DNA of 64,000 nt from Methylobacter sp. (GCA_030653985.1 JAURYJ010000054.1:1-64000); one strand, 5' to 3'; positions 27,001-36,121 are shown, counted from the first letter of the stretch. Notes: generated by a model not told the origin, from the letters alone. Numbers and translations: made by a program.

Positions 27001-27497
27001 ACCAGTTTTTCAAACGGCATATCCTGATTGGCGTAAGCCTCAAGCACGACTTCTCGCACCTGTGTCAGCAAGTCACGGAAACTGGGATTACCGGAAAGAT
27101 GGGTACGCAATACCAGAGGATTGCCGAAAAATCCGTTCAAACTTTCCTTATCTAAACGACTCTGCCCGTTGCTCGGCGTACCGATCACAATGTCATCCTG
27201 GCCGCTGTAGCCGTGCAAAAGAACGTAAAAAACCGACATCAAAGGCATGAACAAGGGCACGCCTTCGTGCCGACTCAGAGCTTTCAATTTCGCTACCAAG
27301 TCGGGCGATAAGCTGAATGTCCGAGTTTCCCTGCGGAAAGGCCGTACCGACGGGCGCGGCTTGTCGGTGGGCAATTCTAGCGCGGGCGCATCCGCTAGCC
27401 GTAACTTCCAGTAATCCAGCTGCCGTTCCATTAATTTAATCATGTCCGGTTTTTGAAACAGCTCTGGTAATTCGCTAGATGGATCAGACAAGTGCAT
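24063..27497 (-). CDS. NRPS terminal module: truncated C domain - A - PCP - TE
   Basis: This 1144-aa synthetase has: residues 1-290, the C-terminal half of a condensation domain, lacking the HHxxxDG half; about 300-780, an adenylation domain with YTSGSTGKPKG and NNYGPTE; a carrier domain with GGHSLL near 836; and a thioesterase with GFSFGG near 969 and GEHFD. A tentative pocket read is D-V-K-T-F-G-N-M-I; I know of no match. The frame starts at ATG 27497, and no missing half is visible upstream. It could activate and release one amino acid but not condense normally. Confidence 0.88.
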   Translation of the reverse strand: MHLSDPSSELPELFQKPDMIKLMERQLDYWKLRLADAPALELPTDKPRPSVRPFRRETRTFSLSPDLVAKLKALSRHEGVPLFMPLMSVFYVLLHGYSGQDDIVIGTPSNGQSRLDKESLNGFFGNPLVLRTHLSGNPSFRDLLTQVREVVLEAYANQDMPFEKLVEALSLQDDCSRNPLFQVMFIFQNLPDDTASLNKITPNFLQEDTGTLPFDLILELSETLHGLAGEVQYAADLFEASTIDRLIGHFQTLLGSIVAHPEAHLSEFSLLTESERRQLLVEWNNTSIALPADAKFIHQLFEEQVERTPQAVAIVCKNQQLTYGELNAHANQLAHYLRHIGVEPEVLVGVCLERSIDQVVGWLGILKAGGAYVPFDPCYPKELLAFMLEDSAPLALLTNSRYETLFSDLAKCPRLLDLSAQYPVWALFPDTNPDPKSVGLKPENLAYVIYTSGSTGKPKGVEIVHRSLQNLLPWYIGEGTDLTCDDAVLVVTSMAFDVTQKVIYGPLLAGARLVLASEPFHPQAIVNLVLQERISMMTITPSGFYALIDASSNGELSSLRRVFLGGEPMQPAKLLEMPEPRPDFFNNYGPTECTMIATCYRMSSELEQYLKRPVPIGRPIRNVRIYILDSYRQPVPIGVAGEIYIGGVAVGRGYLNRPELTAERFVHDPFVAEAAAQMYKTGDLARWLADGTIEFLFRNDLQVKIRGFRIELSDIEATLLQNPQLREVAVDVYETIPGDKRLVAYMVSRGSSPITSAEARDFLKLRLPEFMIPSAYVFLNALPLTPNGKLDRKALPLPLAEAVSKACAAPRNEIERKLIVVWENLLGVKSIGIHDNFFELGGHSLLAVKIAIEISKQFNFDIPLGAIYQSPTVEELGIIIASGHQQPSRYSLVSIQAQGSRPPLFAIHTISLLDLPRYLGKDQPLYFLRYGMAAENSHHSVRLPLLEELASHYINELQLIQPHGPYYLMGFSFGGIIAYEMACQLRADGYEVNFVGLLDTHLTHEKQFLPYHRKMHRLFSQSPRQLLTRVNHKITDLITFYKYGKNFWPHIYTGAPDIACHHSYQPKIYQGRVTLFQGLESDSAFSNYAPPEQAWKILIGDRLDVQQVPGEHFDICKEPHVKTLAEKLIACMDKAINEGCDPLS

Positions 27498-28260
27498 GTG
27501 TGTATTACCCCAAAATCAGAGCTTGTTTGGTCTTACTCTGTAGACAGACGAAGACAAGCTGATTTTTTTAGAAAAGTGTTTAATTAGCGATTTCTTAACC
27601 GACACAGTCAGTCGCAACTGTCTGAAATAATGGGTCATCGCTGTTGATTTATAATGGTAAAGGGTTTTATTTTTTATCAAAAAATGTAAGCGCCATTGCT
27701 ATCTGGTGTGCTGACGGCACAGTCAGAATGACTTAAATGATAAGACAGCGCCCATAATTTGTTACTGCGGTTACGTACTAACGACACACTATCAATAACG
27801 TATAGTCATTTTTTACTTCGTCAGTGATTGATTTTTAGTTTGCCTGCGTAACGTCATTGAATAATATACCTCTATTTCAAGCAAATAGGAGTAGGTAACC
27901 ACACGTATTGTATGGATAGGTCCAAATATTGTACATTCTAACGGCAATTGGCACGCTCCTAGTGCCAAAACAAGTCGTTCAGCGGTCTATTTTAGTTAAG
28001 AACAGTTAAATATTCATAAACATCAACGGAGTTATTGGATATTGAGCGCTCTTACATGAATTTCAGAGAAACTTCTAATTGAGTATTTCATCTGAAATAC
28101 ATAGCTGACCAACGATGCTCTATTTCGTACCGTAGACAAGGCAAAAACTTTGGTATGCAAATGCCCAACACTTGTACCGATGAATTCCGGCCTCTATACA
28201 GCCTTAAGTAGATTGCCTTACCGGAGAAGTGCGCGCCCCCATTATTAATAAGGAGAAGCA
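27498..28260. other. Intergenic region between divergent NRPS and DUF6875-like genes
   Basis: About 760 bp without a credible gene. Arms around AATCAGAGCTTGT (27516-27528) and ACAAGCTGATT (27554-27564) form a long hairpin within 70 bp of the NRPS start, with a T-run on the plus-strand side; it could act in the NRPS leader. The region becomes increasingly AT-rich to the right. A strong AAGGAGA ribosome site ends it before ATG 28261. Confidence 0.5.
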
Positions 28261-28932
28261 ATGATTTCACCAGAATCCGCATTAGAAAAAAATATTGATC
28301 CGTTAAAGTCAATTCCAATAGCCCCTTCAATATCATTACTGTCATGGAAGAATAGCAGTGCGGAAGAGTTGAAAAGCATAAAAGAATGGATAACTGAATT
28401 TTTATGCAACCCTCATCCATCATTAGGACGCTCTGGTAATGTTTGTCCGCTGACAAAAGAAGCTATCAATAAGGATAGTATTTTCTTTACACTAGAAAAG
28501 TCTATTCACTTAGATAAAGAAAGTGAAATCAAAAAGATAGCAAGTCAAATTAAGCTATTTAAAGAACTACAAACGACTAATGGAGAAGGTTACAAGGTAA
28601 TAATAAATGCCTACCCGTATATTAATAAAGAAGAATATTCTAAAATTGAATCCATCCAAAATGAATTAAAGCCACTATTTGTAGAAAACAGCTTAATGAT
28701 TGGTCAGTTTTACCCAGGGTGTAAAGAAAAGGGGCTATGGAATGATAATTTTTTTCCCCTTGATAGTCCAATTGCTTTATTAGCCATAAGAAATATGGCA
28801 ATAACTGATATTGCATTTTTAATGGCAAATAATGATTTTGTAAAAAAGTATTTAGAAGTCTTTGGCGAGAAAGGAGCAATCTTTTTAAAAAAAATCATTG
28901 AACATAAGAAAGATACGGCACTAAGACAATGA
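28261..28932 (+). CDS. DUF6875-like protein, function unknown
   Basis: This 223-aa soluble protein matches DUF6875-type sequences as I recall them: W near the start, PHPSLGRSGNVCPL (about 52-65), INAYPY, FYPGCKEKGLWN (about 153-164), and SPIALLAIRNM. The conserved Cys in VCPL and PGC are candidate functional residues. It is very AT-rich compared with flanking genes, suggesting transfer. The start is firm because of AAGGAGA 4 bp upstream. It is divergent from the NRPS and precedes the diiron protein gene. No reaction is assigned. Confidence 0.6.
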   Translation: MISPESALEKNIDPLKSIPIAPSISLLSWKNSSAEELKSIKEWITEFLCNPHPSLGRSGNVCPLTKEAINKDSIFFTLEKSIHLDKESEIKKIASQIKLFKELQTTNGEGYKVIINAYPYINKEEYSKIESIQNELKPLFVENSLMIGQFYPGCKEKGLWNDNFFPLDSPIALLAIRNMAITDIAFLMANNDFVKKYLEVFGEKGAIFLKKIIEHKKDTALRQ

Positions 28933-29056
28933 TAAGTAGCACAAATCAATAACTCATATTTGGCAAAAATAGCTAACTTATTAACGTTTATTTAAAAAAA
29001 CAGACTAGACATTTTTCTAGTAAAATACGAATAATTAACAAACCTCCATAATAATT

Positions 29057-29758
29057 ATGCCATCAAAAATAGTAAAGATACGAGAAAACCTTTATGTAAA
29101 CTCTATTTTTATAGACAAAATAGGATTGTCATTTAACCAGTTTATAGTGGTGTCTAAAGACGAAAAAATAACCCTAATAGAAACTGGTTTTAGGAATGAT
29201 TTTGCTGCATTAGCAGAAAATATAACCTCTATAGGGTTGAATCCAGAAAACATAAATAATGTCATAGTTCCTCACTTCGAAGCAGATGAAATGGGAGCCT
29301 TACCCGAAATATTGAACGTGTCAAAGCAGAAAGTAAAGGTATATGCACATCCTATTTGCACATTTGGTTTAAACGATATCTTTAATGCGCGAGCAAAGCC
29401 TGTAAAGGATAATGAGATTATCTCTATATTCGAAGGATGTTCATTAAAATTTATATACACACAGCATGTTCATCAATGGGATAGCCTAGTTGTTTACTGG
29501 ATTGAACAAAAAATATTATTTTCTTCCGATCTATTCATACAAAAAGGTGAATTTACAGGCATAAATAGTGAAAATTGTATAACAGAAATTATTGCATCAA
29601 TACATAAAGATAATTACTTACCATCACATAATCATCTTAATCATGCCTTAGACAAAATAAAAGAAAATAAAATAGATATTATTTTTCCCATGCATGGATC
29701 AGGACTTTCAAATCATATAGACTTGTATATAGATTCATTAAAAGAACTCACTTTTTAA
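29057..29758 (+). CDS. Stand-alone metallo-beta-lactamase-fold diiron protein (ODP-like)
   Basis: This 233-aa protein keeps the diiron ligand order of flavodiiron proteins: His73, Glu75 and Asp77 in PHFEADE, His139 in HVHQWDS, Asp158 in SSDLF, and His213 in PMHGS. In that family the ligands bind two irons that reduce or sense O2 or NO. The flavodoxin and rubredoxin domains are absent, as in ODP sensor proteins. The gene is very AT-rich like its neighbour. Sensing is more likely than turnover because no redox domain is attached, but this is inference. Confidence 0.75.
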   Translation: MPSKIVKIRENLYVNSIFIDKIGLSFNQFIVVSKDEKITLIETGFRNDFAALAENITSIGLNPENINNVIVPHFEADEMGALPEILNVSKQKVKVYAHPICTFGLNDIFNARAKPVKDNEIISIFEGCSLKFIYTQHVHQWDSLVVYWIEQKILFSSDLFIQKGEFTGINSENCITEIIASIHKDNYLPSHNHLNHALDKIKENKIDIIFPMHGSGLSNHIDLYIDSLKELTF

Positions 29759-30052
29759 TTATATGACTCGCTTCAGTTTTCACTATAAAATAATAAGCTA
29801 TTTAAAATTTCAATAGCGCCGATATGAGCGGAAGCCGTGTTACACTGGCGATAGTTGAATCTTGACCAAACAATATGCCGTACTATGCTGAGGCGATGAA
29901 TATTTGAAAATCAAGCCTACGGAACGAGCAGACTGCATAAACGATATTTAATAGGAGCCGCCTCAACAGCCCCAAGTAAACACCATAACCCATTGAAAAA
30001 ATGCCGTTTAATGATTTTACCCGGCATTGTTAAATAAATCATTGAGCTTATT
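29759..30052. other. Spacer before tamA
   Basis: About 290 bp. AATGCCG (30000-30006) and CGGCATT (30022-30028) form a hairpin roughly 25 bp upstream of the tamA start. It could be a leader structure, as there is no T-run. No gene seen. Base composition returns to the chromosomal norm here. Confidence 0.4.
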
Positions 30053-31786
30053 ATGCGAGCGATTGCTGTCACTGTCAGAGTTACCCTCTTCCTACTCTTG
30101 CTGTGTTTGGCAGTCCCCGTTGTACTTGCCGATGTTTCTGTTAAAGGACTTAACAGCGAAGCTAAAAAAAATGTCGAACTCTTACTCTCTTTGGTAAAAG
30201 AAAATTGCGACTCGCCGGAATGGAAAATACGCGATTTGTTCGACCAAGCCGATACAGATATAAACCTGGCTTTACGGGCTTTGGGTTATTACCATCCCGT
30301 TATCACAAAATCGCTAACTTTCAGCACCCCATGCTGGCAAGCAGACTTTGTTATTAACGCCGGTCCGCAAGTCATCGTTGATGAGGTCACTATCTCCCTG
30401 ACCGGCGATGCCGATGAGGACCCCGAATTCCAAAAACTACGCAACCAACTGCTGACCGAAAAAGGAAAGCCGCTGCGTCACGATCACTATGAAAAAATGA
30501 AAAGCCGGATTCAATCGTTGGCACTGGAAAGAGGTTATCTAAAAAACAGCTTTTCAGAAAAGCAACTGTTAATCGACAAAGCCAACAACAGGGCACATAT
30601 CACACTGGTATTTAACTCAGGAAAACGCAAAGTATTTGGTGACATCAGTATTGATCAGGATATTTTAAACCCTGATTTTGTGCAAAAACTCATTTCCATC
30701 AAAAGCGGCGATTTTTATTCCGGTGAGCAACTGGCTAAGTCGCACAACACGCTGTCAAAAAGCGGTTATTTCGACATGATAGACATTCGTCCTGACACCG
30801 AAAACATTGATCAGCAACAGGTGCCGGTGTCACTTAAGCTGCACCCAAAAAGTAAGCACCATTACAGCCTGGGCGTGGGTTTCGATACCGACATCGGGCC
30901 TTTGTTGAGCGCTACTTATATCAACCGTCGAGTGAATCGACAAGGCCATTTTTTTAACGCCAATATCGACTTCTCTCCGGTACTGTCAACAGCTGATGCC
31001 GAATACAGTGTCCCCCTCGACAATCCAGCCAGCGATTTTTTCAGTTTTGGCGGAGGCTTCAAGCGGGAAGATACTGATACCTTTAACTCGTTATCGGCGA
31101 AACTTTCGGCGCGGTTAAAACATATCTTCGACAATGGTTGGAGACAGACGCTTTTTATCGACTCCGTCTACGAAGATTTCACCATCGGCGAAACATCCAA
31201 CCAAGTGCTTTTGTTGGTACCTGGCGGCAGCTGGTTGCGTTCCGTTTCCGATAGTACTATGCGCCCTACGCGCGGTCATCGCCTGGAGCTTAATCTGGCC
31301 GGAAGTTATAAAAACCCGCTGTCCGATGTCAGTTTTGCGCAAGGTTCCGTAGCCGCCGTCTGGATGCATCCCTTACCTTGGGGCGGTACGTTTATCGGCC
31401 GAACCGAGCAAGGTGCCATGCTGGTCGACCAGTTCGACCGACTGCCGACATCATACCGGTTTTATGCCGGCGGTATGAACAGCATACGCGGTTACGCTTA
31501 TAAGGAACTGGGCGCGAAAGACAAGCTGGGCAACGTGGTAGGCGGCAAGTTCTTAAGCGTAGTCAGCGCCGAATACGAACAGCCTGTACTTGACGACTGG
31601 GGCGTGGCAGCATTTATCGACGCGGGCAACGCGTTCAATCCCGACAATATCGACATCAAAGCTGGTGCGGGATTGGGGGTAAGATGGTATTCGCCTATCG
31701 GCCCGATCCGGCTGGATTTTGCCATACCTTTGAGTGATGCGGATTCGTCATTCCAAATCCATTTTGCCGCAGGCGCAAGGTTATGA
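30053..31786 (+). CDS. tamA: TamA, Omp85-family outer-membrane assembly protein
   Basis: This 577-aa protein has a signal peptide (about residues 1-26, ending VLA), three POTRA domains (about 27-270) and a 16-strand barrel. The final barrel holds the family motifs FYAGGMNSIRGYAYKELG and GLGVRWYSPIGPIRLDFA. TamA works with TamB to insert proteins and move lipids at the outer membrane. It overlaps tamB by 4 bp. Length equals E. coli TamA. Confidence 0.93.
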   Translation: MRAIAVTVRVTLFLLLLCLAVPVVLADVSVKGLNSEAKKNVELLLSLVKENCDSPEWKIRDLFDQADTDINLALRALGYYHPVITKSLTFSTPCWQADFVINAGPQVIVDEVTISLTGDADEDPEFQKLRNQLLTEKGKPLRHDHYEKMKSRIQSLALERGYLKNSFSEKQLLIDKANNRAHITLVFNSGKRKVFGDISIDQDILNPDFVQKLISIKSGDFYSGEQLAKSHNTLSKSGYFDMIDIRPDTENIDQQQVPVSLKLHPKSKHHYSLGVGFDTDIGPLLSATYINRRVNRQGHFFNANIDFSPVLSTADAEYSVPLDNPASDFFSFGGGFKREDTDTFNSLSAKLSARLKHIFDNGWRQTLFIDSVYEDFTIGETSNQVLLLVPGGSWLRSVSDSTMRPTRGHRLELNLAGSYKNPLSDVSFAQGSVAAVWMHPLPWGGTFIGRTEQGAMLVDQFDRLPTSYRFYAGGMNSIRGYAYKELGAKDKLGNVVGGKFLSVVSAEYEQPVLDDWGVAAFIDAGNAFNPDNIDIKAGAGLGVRWYSPIGPIRLDFAIPLSDADSSFQIHFAAGARL

Positions 31787-34700
31787 GAAAACGATGGGCT
31801 CTGATCGGCTTCATACTGGTGTTAATGATACCGGTTAGCCTGCTTGGCTTGATGTACAGCTCAAGCGGCAGTCGCTGGCTTTTGCAAAGCGTTTTACCGG
31901 CACAAGTCTCGGTTGAAAATATTGAAGGCCGCTTGCTTGACCGTATCACCTTGACCGGACTGCAATATCAAAGCCATACCGAAACCATTGCCATTAACCG
32001 GCTTGCTTTTTCCTGGCAACCTTCACAGCTGTTCTCGGGAGTGTTTAAAATTGTTGATGTGACCGCCAATGATATCAATATTAATCTGACTGAGACCACG
32101 CAGACAGAACCCGGAACATTCGACTTGAATGCCGAGTTGCTTCTGCCGTTGCAGATTGCCGTTGAAAATTTGCTGTTGACCAACCTGAGCTTTCAGCAAG
32201 GCGAGCAGCGGCAACATCTGGAAAAACTGCAATTGTCGGCCTTTACCGAACAAGGTCGTCTTAACATCGTTTCGCTGTCCGTCAATGCCAAACCGGCTGG
32301 GTTGACAGCGCAGGGACAAATGGGTTTGGGCAAAGGCTTTCCCTTGAATTTGACTGCCGATTGGCAAGTTGCCACAGCAGACAACGGCCTGTGGCAGGCG
32401 GTGACCACAATCAAGGGCGACCTGCAACAACTGGCTTTCGATAGCCAATTAACATCGCCATTTATCTTAACCTTGACAGGTCGGCTGGATGATTTGCAGG
32501 GCAAACCGACAGTAAATCTACGCGGCGATTGGCAAAAACTAAACTGGCCGCTGACGGGCAATATCCCGCAAGTCAGCAGTGAGCAAGGCAATTTCGAGCT
32601 GACCGGATTGCTCAGTGATTACCAGATTAAGCTAAACGGGGATTTAACCCAGCCGTATTTGCCCAAAGCTAAGCTGGTGTTTAATGGCAAAGGCAGCATC
32701 GATGTCTTGACCATTAACAAACTAGAACTCAAATCAACAGCCGGAGCCTTTCAAGTCGACGGTGATATTTCATGGAAAGACGCCACAATTTTCGACCTGA
32801 AAGCCGCCGGTCAAAATTTTAACCCCGCGATCCTGATGCCAGAACTGCCCGGCAGCCTGACCTTTAATGCCCATCTTAAAGGACAACTGGCAGGCGAAGC
32901 CTTGCAACTGGATGCCGACATTAGTCAACTGACCGGCAAGCTAAGAGGCTACCCGGTTAGCGCAAACGGCAAGCTATTTTTGGCTGACGAACAACTCAAG
33001 GTCGATGCCTTTAAATTGGTTTCTGGGGCGAATAAATTTGCCGTCGACGGCACCCTGGGTCAGGAACAAGCGGTACTCGATCTAATGATTGATGCGCCTA
33101 AGCTGGAATCGTTATGGCCGGGTCTAGGCGGCAGTTTACAAGGTGACGGGCATTTGCAAGGCGCCTGGCAAAACCCGTCGGTAAAATTTCAGGCTACCGG
33201 CAAGCGTTTGCGCTTTGCCGAACACCGCGCCGAACAGTTAGCCGTCAACATCGATTATCAAAGCGACGACAAAAAGATTTCCAAAATGAAGCTGTCTGCC
33301 AGCACCATTAAAACCGGCACCACTCAAATCGAAAAACTGCTGATCGACGGTTTCGGCACAGTTGACCAGCATCGCTTTAACGCCGACATCCGTTCTTCTT
33401 ATGGCGATATATCCACCTCACTTATAGGCCGTTTGCAGAGCGATATATGGCAGGGCGATTTTTTCAAATTGGATTTGCATTCCAGGGATTTCGGACGCTG
33501 GCAACTGAGTAACAACATGCTTATCCGCATTGCCCAAAGCCCCGTTGGCATCGATGCAACGATAGCGGAAACCTGCCTGACCCAACAGACCGCCACTATG
33601 TGTCTACAGGGGCATTATCCGGCTACCGGCGATTTTACCTTTACCATTAAAGCCAGGGAATTGCCGACCAGCCTGATGCAAGCCTATCTGCCTGAACAAC
33701 TCAAGTTAACCAGCCTTATCAATGCCGACGCAGACATACAACAGCAAAAAGGGCTACTCAGCGGCACTTACCAATTAACCATGCCCGCGACGACTATTAT
33801 CTTAAAGACTGAGGAAACCAGCACCAACATTGCCTTGGGCGCATCGTCTCTATCAGGCGAGATTAACGGGACGATTGTTTCAGCCAATCTTAACCTGGCG
33901 CTGGCCGCCCAAGATTATGTGCGCGCCAGCCTGCAACTGGACACAGGAACCACCCAAACGCTATCAGGTCAAGTGACTGCTTCGATGGCTGAATTGTCCC
34001 TATTGAATTCTTTTGTTCCACAGCTATCGAATATGCAAGGTGAATTTAAAGCGGATTTAGCCTTGACCGGCAGCCTCGATACACCGATTGCTAACGGGGT
34101 CATCAGTTTCAGCGGCGGCGCTGTAGATATGACCGAATTGGGTCTGGAAATTCGCGAGATCAAACTTCAAGCGCTTGCAGCAGCCGAACGTATTCAGCTC
34201 AGCGGCTCGGCCAAATCGGGGCAAGGCTTTATCAATCTCGACGGCTTTGCCGACCTGCAAGGCGCTGCCGAAATAATGCTGAACGGAACGGACTTTGACG
34301 TTGCCCAACTGCCCGAAGCGCAGATAGCCGTTTCGCCGGCATTAAAGCTGCTGTTTGCCGACAGGCAAGGCAAAGTAACCGGCAAACTGAAAATTCCCAA
34401 AGCGGTGTTTCAGCTAAAGGACATCCCGGAAAATGCGGTGAAAGTCAGTCCCGATGAAGTGATTCTCGGCGAACAAAAAACCGAGAAACCGACAACGGCA
34501 GCAATCAATATTGATGCCGACATTGAAGTTGAACTGGGCAAGCAGATTAGTTTCTCAGGGCAAGGTCTGGAAACCAAGCTGTCCGGCAAATTGAAGATCG
34601 CCAAAAGCGGAGAAAAAACCGCCATGTACGGCGTGGTCGACATGAACAAAGCCCGTTATAAACGCTACGGGCAGGAGCTGACCGTGCGTAAAGGACGCTT

Positions 34701-35202
34701 CTTGTTTAACGGTCCGATCGATAAACCCTGGCTGGATGTTGAAGCCATACGCATATCAAGAAGCCAGGACGTTACCGCCATTCTTAGCCTAACCGGCCCC
34801 TTGGAAGCGCCGCAAACGCGTATCTACTCAGAACCCGACTTGCCGGAAGCTGAAGCACTTGCCTATTTAGTGACCGGCAGGGCGTTAAATCAAGTGAGTA
34901 AAGCAGAAGGTAATATGGTTGCCAGCGCCGCCTTATCCTACGGAGCCGGTCAGGTATCCTGGATTGCCGATAAATTGGGCGTTGACGAATTTGAAATTAA
35001 AGAAGGACAAACACTACAGGATACTTTGGCTGCTGTAGGCCAATATCTGACACCGGATTTCTATGTAGGCGCCAAAGTTGGCCTGTTCAATAAACAAGCC
35101 GTATTGGTGTTAAAACACAAACTAACCAAAACCCTAAATGTTGAAACGCAGACTGGCACCTCGCAAAGAATAAAGCTTAACTATGAGTTTGATAAGGATT
35201 AA
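31783..35202 (+). CDS. tamB: TamB, inner-membrane-anchored translocation/lipid transport protein
   Basis: This 1139-aa protein has one N-terminal membrane helix (about 5-25), then a long beta-rich region that in TamB forms a hydrophobic groove across the periplasm. The C-terminal DUF490 domain (about 800-1139) is clear: YGVVDMNKARYKRYGQ, DLPEAEALAYLVTGR and the ending TGTSQRIKLNYEFDKD. It is paired with tamA by ATGA overlap. The family is thought to carry phospholipids and assist outer-membrane protein assembly. Length is a little below E. coli TamB (1259 aa). Confidence 0.92.
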   Translation: MRKRWALIGFILVLMIPVSLLGLMYSSSGSRWLLQSVLPAQVSVENIEGRLLDRITLTGLQYQSHTETIAINRLAFSWQPSQLFSGVFKIVDVTANDININLTETTQTEPGTFDLNAELLLPLQIAVENLLLTNLSFQQGEQRQHLEKLQLSAFTEQGRLNIVSLSVNAKPAGLTAQGQMGLGKGFPLNLTADWQVATADNGLWQAVTTIKGDLQQLAFDSQLTSPFILTLTGRLDDLQGKPTVNLRGDWQKLNWPLTGNIPQVSSEQGNFELTGLLSDYQIKLNGDLTQPYLPKAKLVFNGKGSIDVLTINKLELKSTAGAFQVDGDISWKDATIFDLKAAGQNFNPAILMPELPGSLTFNAHLKGQLAGEALQLDADISQLTGKLRGYPVSANGKLFLADEQLKVDAFKLVSGANKFAVDGTLGQEQAVLDLMIDAPKLESLWPGLGGSLQGDGHLQGAWQNPSVKFQATGKRLRFAEHRAEQLAVNIDYQSDDKKISKMKLSASTIKTGTTQIEKLLIDGFGTVDQHRFNADIRSSYGDISTSLIGRLQSDIWQGDFFKLDLHSRDFGRWQLSNNMLIRIAQSPVGIDATIAETCLTQQTATMCLQGHYPATGDFTFTIKARELPTSLMQAYLPEQLKLTSLINADADIQQQKGLLSGTYQLTMPATTIILKTEETSTNIALGASSLSGEINGTIVSANLNLALAAQDYVRASLQLDTGTTQTLSGQVTASMAELSLLNSFVPQLSNMQGEFKADLALTGSLDTPIANGVISFSGGAVDMTELGLEIREIKLQALAAAERIQLSGSAKSGQGFINLDGFADLQGAAEIMLNGTDFDVAQLPEAQIAVSPALKLLFADRQGKVTGKLKIPKAVFQLKDIPENAVKVSPDEVILGEQKTEKPTTAAINIDADIEVELGKQISFSGQGLETKLSGKLKIAKSGEKTAMYGVVDMNKARYKRYGQELTVRKGRFLFNGPIDKPWLDVEAIRISRSQDVTAILSLTGPLEAPQTRIYSEPDLPEAEALAYLVTGRALNQVSKAEGNMVASAALSYGAGQVSWIADKLGVDEFEIKEGQTLQDTLAAVGQYLTPDFYVGAKVGLFNKQAVLVLKHKLTKTLNVETQTGTSQRIKLNYEFDKD

Positions 35203-35331
35203 GTTGGAATCTACCTAGCTTGAACACCCGATCAATTGAGTTAGCAGCTCCGGTTAGCTTGCACCATGACTGTGTGATGTGGCTACACTAAACCGGACAC
35301 ACCTATTAAAACAACCTGAAATATAGGAAGT

Positions 35332-35535
35332 GTGTCGAAAATGAATCAAGAAAAACGAAAATTAAACATATATAGTGCAGAATTTAGAGCATCCTCGGTG
35401 AAGCTAGCACTAGACTCTGATCTGCCTATTGCCCAGACAGCGAAGGATTTAGGCGTTAATACCAATACATTACATACCTGGATTAATAAATATACTCCTA
35501 TTTTATTTAAAAATCGTCTACCTTTAAATTGGTGA
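35332..35535 (+). pseudogene. IS3-type OrfA fragment (broken)
   Basis: The helix-turn-helix of an IS3-family OrfA is visible (SAEFRASSVKLAL, then IAQTAKDLGVN-TNTLHTWINKY), starting at GTG 35332 or ATG 35341. Homology stops near 35500, and the last ~12 codons come from unrelated sequence. OrfB is absent. CACTAAACCGGACACA at about 35286-35301 may be the remains of its left end. Confidence 0.75.
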
Positions 35536-35559
35536 AACAGCAAATTTTAAGGGGGAGGT

Positions 35560-35806
35560 ATGATTCGCAGAATACGCCTTCAGCGCCTGGCACCTCAAGA
35601 TCGGAAGGCCTGGCAAAAGCAGTACTACGAGCATCAAAAGCACTGGCAGCGCAGACGGCTTTTGGCACTGAAAGCCATTTGGGATGGGCATAACCTGTCC
35701 GCAGTCTGCCGTGAGCAAAAGGTACGTTGGCAGACGCTGATTTATTGGCTCGACAGCTATTTACACGGTGGCTTTGATAGGTTGCTTGAGAAAGCACCTG
35801 TGCATC
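35560..35806 (+). pseudogene. IS630-type transposase N-terminus (fragment)
   Basis: The frame from ATG 35560 encodes an Arg/Gln/Trp-rich N-terminus and a helix-turn-helix (LLALKAIWDGHNLSAVCRE, then WQTLIYWLDSYLHGGFDRLLE) like IS630-family transposases. After about LLEKAPVH the frame loses resemblance to the family, and the DDE domain is missing. It is joined directly to a fragment of another transposase in another frame. Confidence 0.65.
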
Positions 35807-36025
35807 GGAGCTTGTCGGGGCGTTGTTTTTCATTCGCTCGCGATCGCCAAGCAATTTATGGAGAAGGCGAAAACGACCACGGGATTGAACGTGACGGTTG
35901 ATATTTTGACAGGAGTCTATGCGACGGGTAAAAAATGCTCCATAGATTTCCTCAAAACCATGACTATTGCGTTTGATGACTATCTTCCTCGTTGGAACTA
36001 CCGAGCCATCCCTAAAGATTACTGA
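35807..36025 (+). pseudogene. ISAzo13-like transposase C-terminus (fragment)
   Basis: In a different frame from the preceding fragment, the translation gives CRGVVFHSLAIAKQFMEK, KTTTGLNVTVDILTG and FDDYLPRWNYRAIP. This is the C-terminal end of large ISAzo13-type DDE transposases as I recall them. Upstream domains are absent, so it is a relic fused by deletion or recombination. Confidence 0.65.
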
Positions 36026-36065
36026 TTTCAGGAAGTTATTTTTAGCCAAATCCTAAGCCGCAATC

Positions 36066-36121
36066 AGACCATCCAAACGCCAGCTCTCAATACCGCTCAA
36101 ACCGATTCATTCCTGCCTACC
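36066..36121 (+). repeat. Short copy of a repeat flanking hicAB (left)
   Basis: It starts GACCATCCAAACGC and ends CGCTCAAACC-GATTCATTCCTGCCTAC. The same two ends bound a longer copy at 36907-37052, so this looks like a version with an internal deletion. Confidence 0.6.

Noticed and set aside
28088-28456. 122-aa minus-strand frame overlapping the DUF6875-like gene
   Set aside because: The plus-strand gene has a strong ribosome site and conserved motifs; this frame has none.
24063-29758. A complete natural-product gene cluster
   Set aside because: Only one truncated NRPS module is present and no transporter, phosphopantetheinyl transferase or second module is nearby.
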